Source of the DNA: Isoetes taiwanensis
Lineage: Eukaryota > Streptophyta > Lycopodiopsida > Isoetales > Isoetaceae
DNA: 64,000 bases
Assembly: GCA_021234155.1 (NCBI GenBank)
Contig: JAJEKV010000019.1
Span: 496,001-560,000 of the forward strand
Direction of reading: 5' to 3'
Part shown: piece after piece, positions 11,053 through 22,480 of the stretch
Numbering within the stretch: position 1 is the stretch's first letter
Layout: each line of letters starts with the position of its first letter
The notes under the pieces: generated by a model
What the model saw: the letters and a program-made list of their open reading frames with translations, nothing else
The model's database searches: none
What the model was told of the DNA's origin: nothing
Position numbers and translations under genes: made by a program

Positions 11053-14000
11053 AATGTCCAAAGAATGAAAAGAAGTCGTACTCTGTGCACATTCAATGTG
11101 GGCAAGTGCTTGAATATATTATAATTTGTGCTTGAATACAAATTTGCTACTTGTTTCATGAATCTCTGTGAGTCTTTTTGCAACAATATTTACTCACGAC
11201 CATTAAAAGCTGGTGTCGGAAATCAAATCCTACCTATCTTGACCAATTAGGCATTAATGTCATCAACTTTGGAACACATATAGGCTGTTTTTCACGAACA
11301 TATGAATCTTCATCCTATTTTTACGAGGAATCAACCACGGGTAAAAATGGTGGGCACAAAAGATAGTAATTTTGTCTACTGGAATGCAACCCATGGAAAC
11401 GACAGGCAATACACAAATCAACGAGTCGGGATCCTGGAAATCCTGTAGCAGAAAATGTGGATTTGAGATTCCAAACCATCAAATCAGTAAAACGAACCAT
11501 CAAAGATTACAAAGATCTGACTACTTATCTAAATGTTTTGCAATCATTCAGCCTTCTAGCGAAATACATGCACACGATCATGCATGCGCACACATGAATA
11601 AGAGTAAGCATTGATATCCCTTTAAGGACCTTGGTTCATGCAACCAAACATACACAATTATTGAGACCACTAACGGATCACACAAATACTATCTAGCTGA
11701 TATTATAGACATTGTTGTATCTTCTTCATCCTTCAAAAAATACATTCTATTCAGAAGCCTTTGGTTCATTCCATGCAAAGGGCCGTTGCAGCTGCAAGAG
11801 TATTAGCCTTTTCTAATAACTAGTATTTCTCCCCTCTTACTGCCGTAGTAGTTCCAATTGTAGCAACTAGTAAATTCTCAGTCCGGTAGCTAGTAGTAGC
11901 TAGTAATTAAGGGGAGACATTTCAAAATTATTGAACTCTATGAGCAATTTGTGCTCTTCACGGTCACAAAAGTAAGTCTTGAATTGTAAGTGCTTTTTGC
12001 CATTTATATAGGTTTTAATTGCAAGAGGTTGGAGTAGTTCGAGGGAATTAAGGGTGCACTTCAATGTTTTGGAGTAGTTTTGTCGGATCTGCATCTAAGT
12101 CTAGATTTTTATTTGAAAATTACTCGTCTTTGAAAATTAGTTGTCGGTAGAAATTGCCGCCAAGTAGTTTTAAAGCGGTTCGGAGACCTTACGGGGAATG
12201 ATACATTGCCACAAAAGCCCGGCTTTTGGATTAGTCTGGCGAACTTTAAAATTGAACTCAATGCTGCAATACCATGGTCTTAAACCTTCGATGTTTTATT
12301 CTTTTCCCCAAGCGGTATCACCGGCCATAATGCATTGGCTTCATAATCCAACGCTATTAGACTACAATTTGTCCATTGGAATAAACTCTTATGCTTGCAC
12401 TATTGTAACAAAATCGCAACATAGGGCTCTAAGCGACTTTACGCAAACATAACATTCTTTGCATGGCGGGGTGAAAAAAGATCTTTGTTGTAGTTTTTTC
12501 ATTTGCAAGATTGATACAAAAGCTGCTCAAAATTTGTTCAAACATAAATCGAAGATCATATTTCTAGATCTGGATTGAAAATAATATGATTTGAAGTGTG
12601 CGAATCATGAAAAGCGTGAACAGCCCAATATTCTTATGGGTAGGATGAAATTTGACAAAATATTTTCGGGGTGCAAACTTGCCCATCAAAGCGAGATGCC
12701 ATGGTTCCTTATTGCATATTAAAAGCTGCGCCTGAGAGAAAGAAAGTGTAAACATAATGGGGAGGAATCCTATACAAATTTTGGGGGCACGAAGAATAGG
12801 AGAACAATGATGGCAATTGAATCGAGTTGGACTATGCCACAAGATCATAATCATCTTTGCATTTTTTATTCATCGCATCTCGAATGATATGGAACTAACA
12901 TGTTGCTTTTGAAACTTTCAAACCCATAAATATAGTTGTGAAAGCACAAAGGGAACCACAAGCTCAAAATTACTCTTAGCTGAGTGAGTAAGCAAATAAG
13001 AGCTACCAATCCATCTCTACTCTTGAATCTTTTGAATAGGCAATGCATTGACTAACCTCGAGAAAAATGCTTAGCGGCATTGGGCGTAACATGCATTCTT
13101 CCATTTCCTTCCTTCTCGACCCTTGATGTAGTCTTATCCTTTGCTAATCTCTTCATAGCAACCCGAGCTTTCTATATATTTAAACATCCAAGCAACCCCT
13201 TTGTAGAAGCATATTCTATCTGTGCAAGCTGTCCAACCTCATTTCAATGCATAAAGATGCCGTTAAAATAAAACTTACACCTTAAGTAGGAATGAAGCTG
13301 CGTGTGAGTAAACACAGGGCTTGTATTAAAAGCGACAAACCACGGAATGGCTTCACATCAATATGTGCTTCAAGTGTATAGGCATACTAGAAAACATTTG
13401 TTCGCTAGCTTCAAAAATCTAATCTGCAACTGGTTGAACTCCAATCAAGCGTATCTTTTCTTGGCTGTGCATTATGAAACATCAATGTCAAGAAGAAAAT
13501 GGAGAAATAAGCTGCTACAATGGATCTTCAAAACAAAAGCCCTAATAATGCATTGAATATGGAGTATCAATAGAGTTATGAAATCTTCTAGCGAGGCTTT
13601 TTATTGATATACCAAGCATGTCATTGCTTAATTCTAGTGATCCACAAATAAGGCACATGTGAAAGCATTATCCTTACCGGTTGAAGGAGGCGATGGTGCT
13701 GATTTTTCTAGGGTCTCTGCAAGTGGAACACCCGGAGGCTATGGGTGTATGGTGCTCTACATGTTTCCTCTATACCTCTTTCACACTTAATGAAAACTTT
13801 TACGGTGTCATATCCCTTGGCTCCTACTCAGTTCTTGTTTCTTGGGGAATAAAAATGTAATTAAAAGCTGTAGAATTTTTTGCACCAAGTAGGAGTACTT
13901 ACGCCTAAATAATGAGACTAGATTTGTAATAATTGGTATACAATATCTTTATTAATTAACACGTAATCACGGATGATGATTTGTACATCAATCTATTCAC

Positions 14001-15889
14001 ACCTATCTCTAACAAAAACAAATCGTCCGGGGCTTCCAACTTTTCATTGCATCCACCATAAAGGCTATAATTCCCTTTTGAGGTCAATACAATCTCACGC
14101 AAGTGAAAACCGTGCGAAGGCACATTTCTAGGCGCCCTTTGCATTTGTCCCGAGGGCACATTCTTTGCAATCACATCAAGCAAGCATGGCGCCCGCGATG
14201 CTCGAGGAGACAAATGTCAAGCGTGAAGAGGGAAAGAAATGAGATGCAAGGTTTTGCATGACCTCGGATATAAAGATATCAACTACCAAGCGGATAAAAA
14301 GATATGAATGCCGACTAAAGTCCCTAATGCTATGTAGAATACAAAGATAGAGAATGTTATTTGAGAGTCATTCTGCGGTTTGAAAGGAAGCTTCCTTCCT
14401 TTGTAGTCACTCCGGGACAGCTGCAACCACCATTAGATAAGTTGAACTAATCCTTTATGGTTTGTTGGACATGAGATAAAATGGCGACATCACATACACT
14501 TTGGGTATGATTTGTCATAACAAACTTTCAATGGGGCACAAAATGCCCGGGGCCATTATGTTGGAGACCCCGCCTTTGCAAGCGGCTACCTCAATCGGCA
14601 CATTCTTATCCACTGTTACCATTCTGCGGTTCAACTCCTTTGCTAAAGACAACAGAAATCTAAATCAAAGAAATTAGAGCACTAACATTACTTGCAAAAA
14701 ATCACCGCCAGGCAAAGGAAAAAAAATTAGTCATGCCATAGAGAACCATGAACCCAATATTTTGAACAAATACTTTCCAAGCTCACCATTTTTTGAATGT
14801 AGCGAATCGTTGTGCCTCCTAGGCTCGATTTATGGAACGAAATATTGTTTAGATCTGACATACCGGGGAAAAGAACTTAGAACCACAGTTTGCTTTGTCA
14901 TTTGCCAAGGATTGAGAGATTCTTCATAAGAACCGCACGCATTTCAATTAAAAAAGTGGTAGTTAATCGACAATAAGCTTCAATGGGAGAAAATATGAAG
15001 GAGCAAAATACCTTGGGGCTCAGAAGGTTCTGGAGAAGTTCTAACCCCTTGAAAACCTATATTTTCCTGCAAAAATTTCCCGGGACACTGGTGAGGGAGT
15101 TCGCGCATATGCTACTAAAACAGGACAAACAACATGCATAGCAAATTCCTTGTAGGCATCGTCCTCTAAGAGCTTCGGGGAAGCTTTCATGTTCATAAGA
15201 TTTCAAGGTTTTACGTAGCAATCACTCTTCCATGTCCATGCAGCGCCCCTCCGGTGGGAGCTAGTGCAAGGTAAGTGGGGTGTTTCTTTCCTCATTACCC
15301 AAATTGCCCTTTTTTTTTGCTTCAATTTGCTCGTTGTTGTACTCATGTGGATCGGGACATAGTAATATTCGTGGTCGTCTTTGGGCATCTTGCTTCTTTG
15401 ATCGGGAACATAATTTATATTATGCGGGTGGCGGAATGGGCGAATTTTCAATGATCTTTGGGCCTTCGATACACAAAGCGAGCGATTGGAAGCGGCTACA
15501 GCGCCATGCCCCATTTGCATCCAGGTGCTTACCATACGGCAATCTGTTATTCATGGAAAAAGAGATGCGGGTCATAGGAGGAAGCGATGCCATGCGGCAC
15601 TCCTTTAGTGGAACCATGAAACTCAAAATTTTATAACCAAAGATATGCCATGCAAAGCTACGCATTCGGCATCTTTGGGGATGTTTGTTCACTTTGGATT
15701 CAGCGGTTAAGTGGACTCCGCCATTGCCATCGCCATGTCGAGGAAGGGAAAAAATGGCGAGAAGTTTTTGAAGCCTCGCTATGGTTCAAAGAGTACCATT
15801 AATTTTTTTTTGCAACATCGGCCCAGGCATAGACATCCAATATTTAATAAACATCCAATATTTAATAAACATTAAATACAAAATGCCCT
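11053..15889. other. Long stretch without a supported gene
   Basis: Nearly 5 kb in which the longest frames (15203-15535 minus, 15280-15636 plus, 12564-12854 minus) overlap on opposite strands and show no domain, repeat or splice-linked continuation that I recognise. Local features are limited to TAGCTAGTAGTAGCTAGTAA near 11886 and a T-run near 15892. Unannotated decayed transposon or intron sequence is likely. Confidence 0.45.
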
Positions 15890-16323
15890 ATTTTTTTTTT
15901 TTTTATTAAAGGAAAATGCCCTAAGTTCAAGGATGGACGGTCTACATAAAATGCCCCAATTGAATCCCTAGATCTAACGGCCCACATCAAAGCCCCAAAT
16001 AAAGGGGCTGCTTGGGGAGTTGATTGAAGTGTCACCGTGCGGACCGTCCATCTCGAAGATGGCGGTAGAGATCAATCTTTCCCAACAATTTCCTTGCACC
16101 TTCCTTAACCTAAAATCAAGGGCCCACGATTTCTCCGCGTGCGTCGACGACCCAGGGATGGGGTGCATGCCCCATGCATGCCCCCATCAAATCCAAGGGC
16201 CATTGTCGTGACACCTCAAAAAATCGACGGCCAGGAATAATCTCTACAAACTTTCGCCCCCCATAGGACCCATAATATAATTGTATATAGATAATAGATA
16301 TATACAAGTTTTTGTACTATCAA
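15890..16323. repeat. Dispersed non-autonomous repeat, copy 2 (inverted relative to copy 1)
   Basis: It contains the hairpin AGCCCCAAATAAAGGGGCT (about 15992-16010), the GCGGACCGTCCATCTC block (about 16040), the inverted GCATGC/GGGGCATGCACC block (about 16155-16190), and the boundary AATATAATTGTATATAG (about 16273). It ends in the 26-bp word shared with 9125-9150. The small open frames inside (15974-16307) are read-through of repeat sequence. Confidence 0.6.
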
Positions 16324-19050
16324 AGGTCTACCAACTATGGTTTATAAACATCTGGAACTAAATCTAAGAATTAAGCTAGAAGAACCCATAGATAAATGAC
16401 AAAATTTAAACATCTGGAACTAAAACTTGAGATTAAGAAGATCAGTATGTAATGTTGGATGCCAAGAATTAAGTTAGAAGAAGCTATAAGCAAACAACAA
16501 ACTGCAGCTTATATTGTGTCAGAACAGCTTTTGTCACCCATGCATGCGATCCCCAAAGTATACCTAACAAATCAGGGGCTCTAGCCACCATTCAACATTA
16601 GTGCAAGCAATATGACCAAAACCATGAGCATGTTCGGCTTACTCACCTAGAAAAGCTTTTATAGGTGATTTGAGGAGATTTTTATAAATTTCATAAAAAC
16701 CTCATTGAATTCCGCTTGAAGAAGAAAAGTTTCCATGTCTAAACAAATAGATAAGGACCTACAAACGCGAGCGACCCTTGCGCTTTTTTCGGCCACATGT
16801 GTAAAGCTTTCAAATTTAAAGCCCTTCATTAGATGTTACTTCATAGGTCAGCGAGGCGAGAGAACTTCAAAATGTGTGGAGAGCTACATTTAAAATTATC
16901 GTTATTTTGCTCAAAAAAGAAACGGAAAAAAAATCTATTAGAGCATTAAAAAAGAATGATGGATACACTAATTGAATAGCCTTACAACTTATTGCCCTTT
17001 GCCAAAGATCATTTAATACCCTTACAACTTGTTGCTCTTTTCCATAATCATTTTTAAAAAATTGAGCTGCAAAAAAATGGATTTTGTGAGAGCATTTAAA
17101 GAAAACACTTCTATCCTAACTTTTGGCATCTGCATCTCCTTGCCGTTCGCCATCATCTTCAGACAATGGGTGCTTTTGCACCAAGCGGAATCAAGCTTTG
17201 CAACTCACAAAGTAAGCCAAATCTCCACATTTTGAAAGGATAGACATTCCTACAACCTCATCCCCATGTCCTGGTTGTGTGCTCTCTGTTGACATATAGT
17301 CGATAGCAGATCAGTGAAAAGCGAAGCAATGGAAAAGGCAAAATCATAAGGATTTTTGCTAAAACGAGAAGAGGGAATGACCTTATCACTGTTGGATTTA
17401 CTGTAGGATCTATTTAAATTTTTTGCTCCTATGTTTTATCAGGGAAATACTTTATTCATCCAGACAGCCTACAAGATACAATTAACCATCTAACCGTATA
17501 AATGCACAAAGCTTCTTTTTTTACCTTGCATCATACGATCACAGACAAAGCTGCTAAAACATATCAAAATTGTTGCAGTGGCTATGTATTATGAAACTTC
17601 TATGTTTTGAGCAGAGGCCATGTATTCCATGCAAGCCTTCTGTAATGGGGAAGGTAATTCGTTGCCATTGAATACATGTGAAACAATGATGATCCCTAAA
17701 TTGCATCAACTATATCAGGGAAATGACGTTGCAATATCCTGAAGAAAATGTCTATACTCAAAAGGTAAATATGCACTTAACATGTATATTCCCAAAAGGT
17801 CGTTGTTCTATTCTATTCTATTCTATTCATTATGGTAGCCTTTAGGAAGTCTAGATTTGATTATGTTCCCCAATTGCTGCAAGGACCAGACATTGTTCCA
17901 TAGAGGAATTAAATTGATAAGAAGATGAAGGAAATTACTGTGTCAGTTCAATTGTAGCGTTGCAACTAAAAGTCCATTTGTACACACTCAAGAGTATCCT
18001 TTGGTGCATTTGCAGGATTCTATAAGCTGGAGGCTTTACACTTTAACAGAACATGATGCAGAGTTGAGCTAAAATTGAAGAAGTCAGAGTCATAGTCAAA
18101 GATTAATTCATGGAAGGTGAAGTCATGTTATACACTAGAAATGGAGCTCAAAGTTATTCATCTCAATAAATTCTATAATCTCATAGCTTCGCTCAAATTC
18201 TATGAAGATTTCCTATAAAATTCATCTAGATTCCCTTAAATTCACCCCCAAAATTATATTAGGTTCCTAAGGCTGCCCCAAGATCCTTCTCAAGATTATG
18301 TTGTTTGTGTGTAAATCTAATGGTCTTGTCATACCTAACAAAGGCATTAGTTGTCAAACCTTCACCTCACCATCTATAAGCTCATAGATGTAAACAACAA
18401 AGCTTCGGTTAATATGCACCAGTTGCAGCCAAGATCTGTCCATGTTTTGAATTAATGTCTGTTCAACCAGTAAACAGAACATCCACATCAAAAGTGCTTC
18501 ACATTATTGCATATTGCAATAGATCACAAACCTTGATCCAAGGGTTTCCAGAACTAGGAATGTACTATATCTTCCAACGAACCAACATAGACTTGAACTT
18601 TAAAGGCAAATCTACTGGGTTGTGCGCAATATGCAAATTACCCAAACCCAAATCTAGAACCATTGCAATTGTATTATCTGAATGAAGAAGCAAACACTAC
18701 AATACTTTCTTGCTTGGATGGTGACGAATTTGCATAGAGAAATGTGCATTGCAACATTGGGAGATCTCTGCATGGACATAATTAGAGCATCCTTAGCTAT
18801 TGTAATGTCAGAGCAAGGTTCTCCAAGTAGACATGGTTAATTGCATTAATTTCCTTTCCGGCCTCCTTGTAAATGGGCAATGATGTGACCCGTGGTAGTA
18901 CATGCACACAATGTTTCCTAAGATTTGATGTAGCAATGTTGAGGCAACTGCACCTCAAACAACATGTGGAGATCTAATATAGCCTTGAGAATATTGCAAA
19001 GCCTATGCGCCAGGAAAATCCCCTGCAGAACTGGATGATCAAAAATGTTT
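16324..19050. other. Unrecognised sequence
   Basis: No frame longer than 76 codons resembles a protein family. A (TTCTA)n run lies at 17806-17828 and a short GAATCT-type tract at 18180-18290. The last 100-200 bp may include 3' flank of the RPL29 copy that follows on the minus strand. Confidence 0.45.
17806..17828. repeat. (TTCTA)n microsatellite
   Basis: About four and a half perfect pentanucleotide units. The reverse-complement word (TAGAA)n recurs at 55199 and 58299 at the start of another small repeat. Confidence 0.8.
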
Positions 19051-19640
19051 TTAGAGAAGAGGTGCTATGCAACAATTGCATCTGTGCAGGATGGCTGCAG
19101 GATGGCAGAAATAGAAGCATGGTTCTTCTGCGAGAATAGCAGCTAAAGAAGGAGGTCCTCTTATGGGAGCATTTCTCCTCCATACTTTATCAAGCTTTCT
19201 TGACTCCCTTGGCTTAATACCCTGTTCAATCTCTCTTTCTCGTTTCACAGTAAGCATGCGTGCAATCTGTAATATGAAGACAGGATATACATCAGACAAG
19301 CTAGTCCTATGATGCTAGTTGTCCTACAACAAATGCTTTGTCTTTCTGGCAATTTAAAATGCCTACCTTCCTTCATGTCCAAATATAATCAGATTTCTTA
19401 AAACCTTGATGTGTTGCCTTCTTAGCTCGCTTCATGAATTTCTCCCTTCAAATCAATGACATTCTCATTTATCTCCTTTGTACTCAACTTCCTAATTTCT
19501 TCCATGAGCTGCTCTCTCTTTGCCATCATGCAAACATTCAAAGGTCTGCAAGTCGGAACTCTGGAAGACAAAGCCACTTTAATCTTGATGCTAGGAAAAA
19601 GGGCGCTGCTTCTATTGCTGCTTGCTTTCTGGAAAAACAT
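19051..19640 (-). pseudogene. PRPL29: Plastid ribosomal protein L29 (uL29c), two exons, frameshifted
   Basis: bL29/uL29c is a small protein of the chloroplast 50S subunit, nuclear-encoded and imported. Exon 1 (19640-19367) reads 'ALFPSIKIKVALSSRVPTCR', then 'MMAKREQLMEEIRKLSTKEI', then 'NVIDLKGEI', the start of the L29 helical hairpin. It continues out of frame as 'MKRAKKATHQGFKKSDYIW', which should be the second part of helix 1, and reaches a GT donor at 19366. An intron of 100 bp (19366-19267, GT...AG) separates it from exon 2 (19266-19051): 'IARMLTVKREREIEQGIK' and 'ESRKLDKVWRR...GPPSL', an unmistakable plastid L29 C-terminus. There is an indel right after 'LKGEI' and a second frame problem near 19375, so this copy cannot make a normal protein. 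Codons before 19640 encode only part of a transit peptide. The surviving intron means it is a duplicated or decayed gene, not a processed copy. Confidence 0.85.
19267..19366 (-). other. Intron of the RPL29 copy
   Basis: Read on the minus strand it begins GTAGGC and ends TTACAG, and it lies exactly between two conserved halves of L29. It is intact although the exons are frameshifted. Confidence 0.75.
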
Positions 19641-20407
19641 GACATTGAGATGAAGCTATTATTAGGAAATTACACAAACAATTACAACATTAAAAAAACA
19701 CAAACTTCGTCAATTGCATAGTCCAATCAATCTAACCTAAGGTATAGTCTACTGCCAACAATAGGCGCAATCGTTCCTCTCCTGACAAAATTACTAAGTA
19801 GCAGCCTCACCATATAGAAATCATCGTATACAACAAGCTACAAAATGCAGCTTCAATGAAACAAAAGTAGTTGCATTCTTTCATAAAAAATCCTCATGTC
19901 AAGAGAAGATGAAAATTAACAGGAAGAGAATAGCACCTGAATAAAAGACGTAACAAGCATAAAAATTAAGGGAAACTTTTACCAAAGACTAAAGAAGCAA
20001 AATGCGCATTTTTAAACCCTTTAAATTTACCATAGTCGACCTAAAATCAAAAGCCGTAATTATTGTTTCTCCTTTATCTTGTTAGAACAACCCATCTCAT
20101 TTTTTCTGAATGATCTTAATCTATCGACACTGTCTTTATCCTCGATCCAATCGAAAGTTATGTCTACAACACAAGCAACAGCCAGTGCCCTGCCTTCTCT
20201 TTCAGGATGCTAGATCCAGGTCTAATAAACAGAAACTTGAAACACTTCAGATCCTTCAAGAAGAATTCAAAACTGTTGTTGTTCAGGCTGCCATAAACAA
20301 AAGCTTTAAACATGGTGGGAGGTCTGAAAATAACTGAAGTAGGGAAAATTTATTTGGTGAACAGGTAGAAGCATCAAAAAGAAGAAACTATTAGCATACT
20401 TGCTGAC
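19641..20407. other. Unrecognised, possible small exon on plus strand
   Basis: Between the L29 copy and the hydrolase exons no further exon of either gene could be found. In particular no GxSxG serine-nucleophile exon of the hydrolase is present. On the plus strand 20207-20325 follows a good acceptor (CTCTTTCAG) and reads as an amphipathic helix ('KLETLQILQEEFKTVVVQAA'). I do not recognise it. Confidence 0.3.
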
Positions 20408-21360
20408 CGTATAAAAAATAAATGGTATTGACTGGCCAGTTCTCCATGCAGAAACTAATACCTGTTCATACTTCCCAAAGTCAGATTTACATGGCAAACT
20501 TCGTATTAACCATCACCAGAAGTTAACAAAACTCACGGATTGATAAGATCCTTCAGAATCTGCTCTCTCTCCATGATATCGGATGTCAATAGCAGCAGCT
20601 ATATATCCACGAGATGCATAATCCTAGAAACAAAGCAGCTTTATAAATGTGTCATGTCAAAAAAACCAACAAGCTTATAGTGATCTCTTCTATAATCACC
20701 TGTAACAAAGGACGCATATACTCCTTGCATCTGAACGAACTGTGAGGAGGCACTACTGCAGGTCTTCTTATTATACTATTGCCATCTTCGTCCTCTGTAA
20801 GGTAATAATCAAAACAGATAATTTACCTTGAGCCAGCCTGCACAAAAAACACACCATTCACTTTTAAGAGAAATGCATTTTAGAGGTGACATTTATGATG
20901 TAACATGTACCTCGGTGGAGAGCGTGAATGCTTCTTCATCAAACAGAGCCTCTCCAAATGGAAGTGGCAATACTGCCGTTTTAAATACAAAGTTGTCTCC
21001 GTAACTGATGAAAGCAAAACCAACCACACAAAGTTGTAATGCCGTCCGTTTTTTTTTCTTCAAGCATCTACGATGGATTTCTAATAGATGTTAAGAATCT
21101 TTTTCTTTTGCCTAGAAAGAATCTCTGCCGGAATGCTTTGTCACTCATAAGAAAAAACATCCTTCAGTAACTCTGCCATAGCCACTTACCATCCAGATCC
21201 GCTTAAGAAAGGATGGGTCTGATAAAATTCAGAAAGCCCGCAGTTGAAACTCAGCTGCACGATCTGACGAGGTAATAATTCAAAGACAGAAAGCATGAAA
21301 AGAAGCAGCGATCGATGAGCTTACTGCAACTCCTTCCCAAATGGCATCGCCCTGGATAAT
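20408..21360 (-). pseudogene. Alpha/beta hydrolase gene, N-terminal exons only
   Basis: Minus-strand exons with GT/AG borders: about 21360-21325 ('QGDAIWEGVA'), 21263-21190 ('VQLSFNCGLSEFYQTHPFLS'), 21004-20911 ('YGDNFVFKTAVLPLPFGEAL'), 20837-20700 ('LAQGKLSVLI', then 'RRPAVVPPHSSFRCKEYMRP'), 20623-20537 ('DYASRGYIAAAIDIRYHGER'), and about 20450-20408 ('YEQVLVSAWRTGQSIPFIFY'). The last three match the plant dienelactone-hydrolase-like family, where 'RPAVVFLHS', 'YASRGYIA.AID.RYHGER' and 'SAWK.G...PFIFDT' precede the catalytic GxSxG. Introns are about 75-90 bp. The catalytic serine, acid and histidine regions are missing: sequence after 20408 is unrelated and then becomes the L29 copy. The 20837-20700 exon changes frame near 20795 unless it holds a tiny intron. 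The function of the first three exons is not known to me; I infer they belong to the same gene from strand and spacing. A truncated pseudogene is most likely. Confidence 0.65.
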
Positions 21361-21829
21361 CTGCTATTTTGTAACAACTCAGATCAGTAGCGCAAATAGG
21401 GAATTTTGGTGTCGCAAGGGGATTCTGAGATGCTAACTTCGATTTGGCATGAAAGCATATGAATCCATGGCAAAGTAAAGTCCGGCTTCACAATGCACCC
21501 TGCCGGATTAAAACGTGATCCTTGAAACGTAAAGCCCATGAAATATTTCTTGCAAAGAACTTCACCAGTTCAAGCAATCCAGAGCTTACCGGATTAAATG
21601 CGGCCAGAGTGCTCATCCCATAGCTAGCCCCCCAACAGAGTAGGGAGCTGTGCCGTGGCCGCCATAGCCACAAAAAATGCATTAGAAGAATGCTAACAAG
21701 AGTCGAATGGAACCCTGGCCATTCTAGGAGAAAAAAAATGCATAGAAGAACGTTAAAGATTTTAGTCTACAAAAAATTCGCTTTCCTTTTTGGCACACCC
21801 AAAATAAACAGCATGTCATAAATAATGAG
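21361..21829. other. 5' flank of the hydrolase exons, unrecognised
   Basis: A minus-strand frame 21488-21682 ('GMSTLAAFNPVSSGLLELVK') could hold an upstream exon of the hydrolase gene, but no family match or clear splice link supports it. Confidence 0.3.
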
Positions 21830-22480
21830 ATTTGCAGTGCCACCCCATAAGGTTGCCTTGGATGGCATTAATTGCCATGGAATTGCCACGTCACAAAGAG
21901 GGTCGCCACCTCATCAATAACATTTGAGTGCACTTATCCCTGGCTAAATCTCGCCCATTGACAACAGATTCAACGGCCTAAATTCAAAGGCCAAAAAAAA
22001 AATGATATGAGGTGGCGCTAACTAAAGAACAATAATATGACACGTCATCACTAAAAGCCCCTAGAATTTATTAGAATTAATTACATATGAGAAAAAATAC
22101 AAAATTGCTCATGCCACCTCATCACGTGGCTTTAATGGGGTATTAAATATTGCTGCCACCTCATCATTTGGCATTGATTGCAGATGATATAGGTGGCAAC
22201 ATCTGGGCCATTCACACAGCACATTCGACGGCCTAGATTAAATTCCCAAATCTAACGGTATAAAACAAAAGCCCCAAATAAAGGGGCTTTTGATCTGGGC
22301 CATCCATCCAGCATGTTCGACGGCACAGATGAATCCAAATCAAGCTGGCCCCTTATATGTAAAGATTTTGGTGTCACTACCTGGACCGTCGATCTCAAAT
22401 CTGGACGGCCCAGACGGCGACACCTAAATCTTTACATATAAGGGGGCAGCTTATATAATTGTATATATATAGTAGATATA
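21830..22480. repeat. Dispersed non-autonomous repeat, copy 3, ending in a fold-back
   Basis: The segment has several GCCACCTCATCA words (21905, 22122, 22163). The AGCCCCAAATAAAGGGGCT hairpin (about 22271-22289) is the same as at 15992. A long fold-back follows (see separate entry), then the boundary TTATATAATTGTATATATA (22451 on). Its block order partly parallels copies 1 and 2. No coding capacity. Confidence 0.6.
22344..22450. repeat. Long inverted repeat (32-bp arms) at the end of dispersed repeat copy 3
   Basis: Left arm 22344-22375 and right arm 22419-22450 are reverse complements at 30 of 32 positions (core CCCCTTATATGTAAAGATTT). The 43-bp loop itself contains a weaker inner inverted pair (CTGGACCGTC and GACGGCCCAG). 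The foldback lies directly beside the AT-rich boundary word, as expected for a terminal structure of a MITE-like element. Confidence 0.85.

Noticed and set aside
15203-15636. Gene of about 110-118 codons
   Set aside because: Frames of similar length occur on both strands over the same bases and neither has a recognisable motif.
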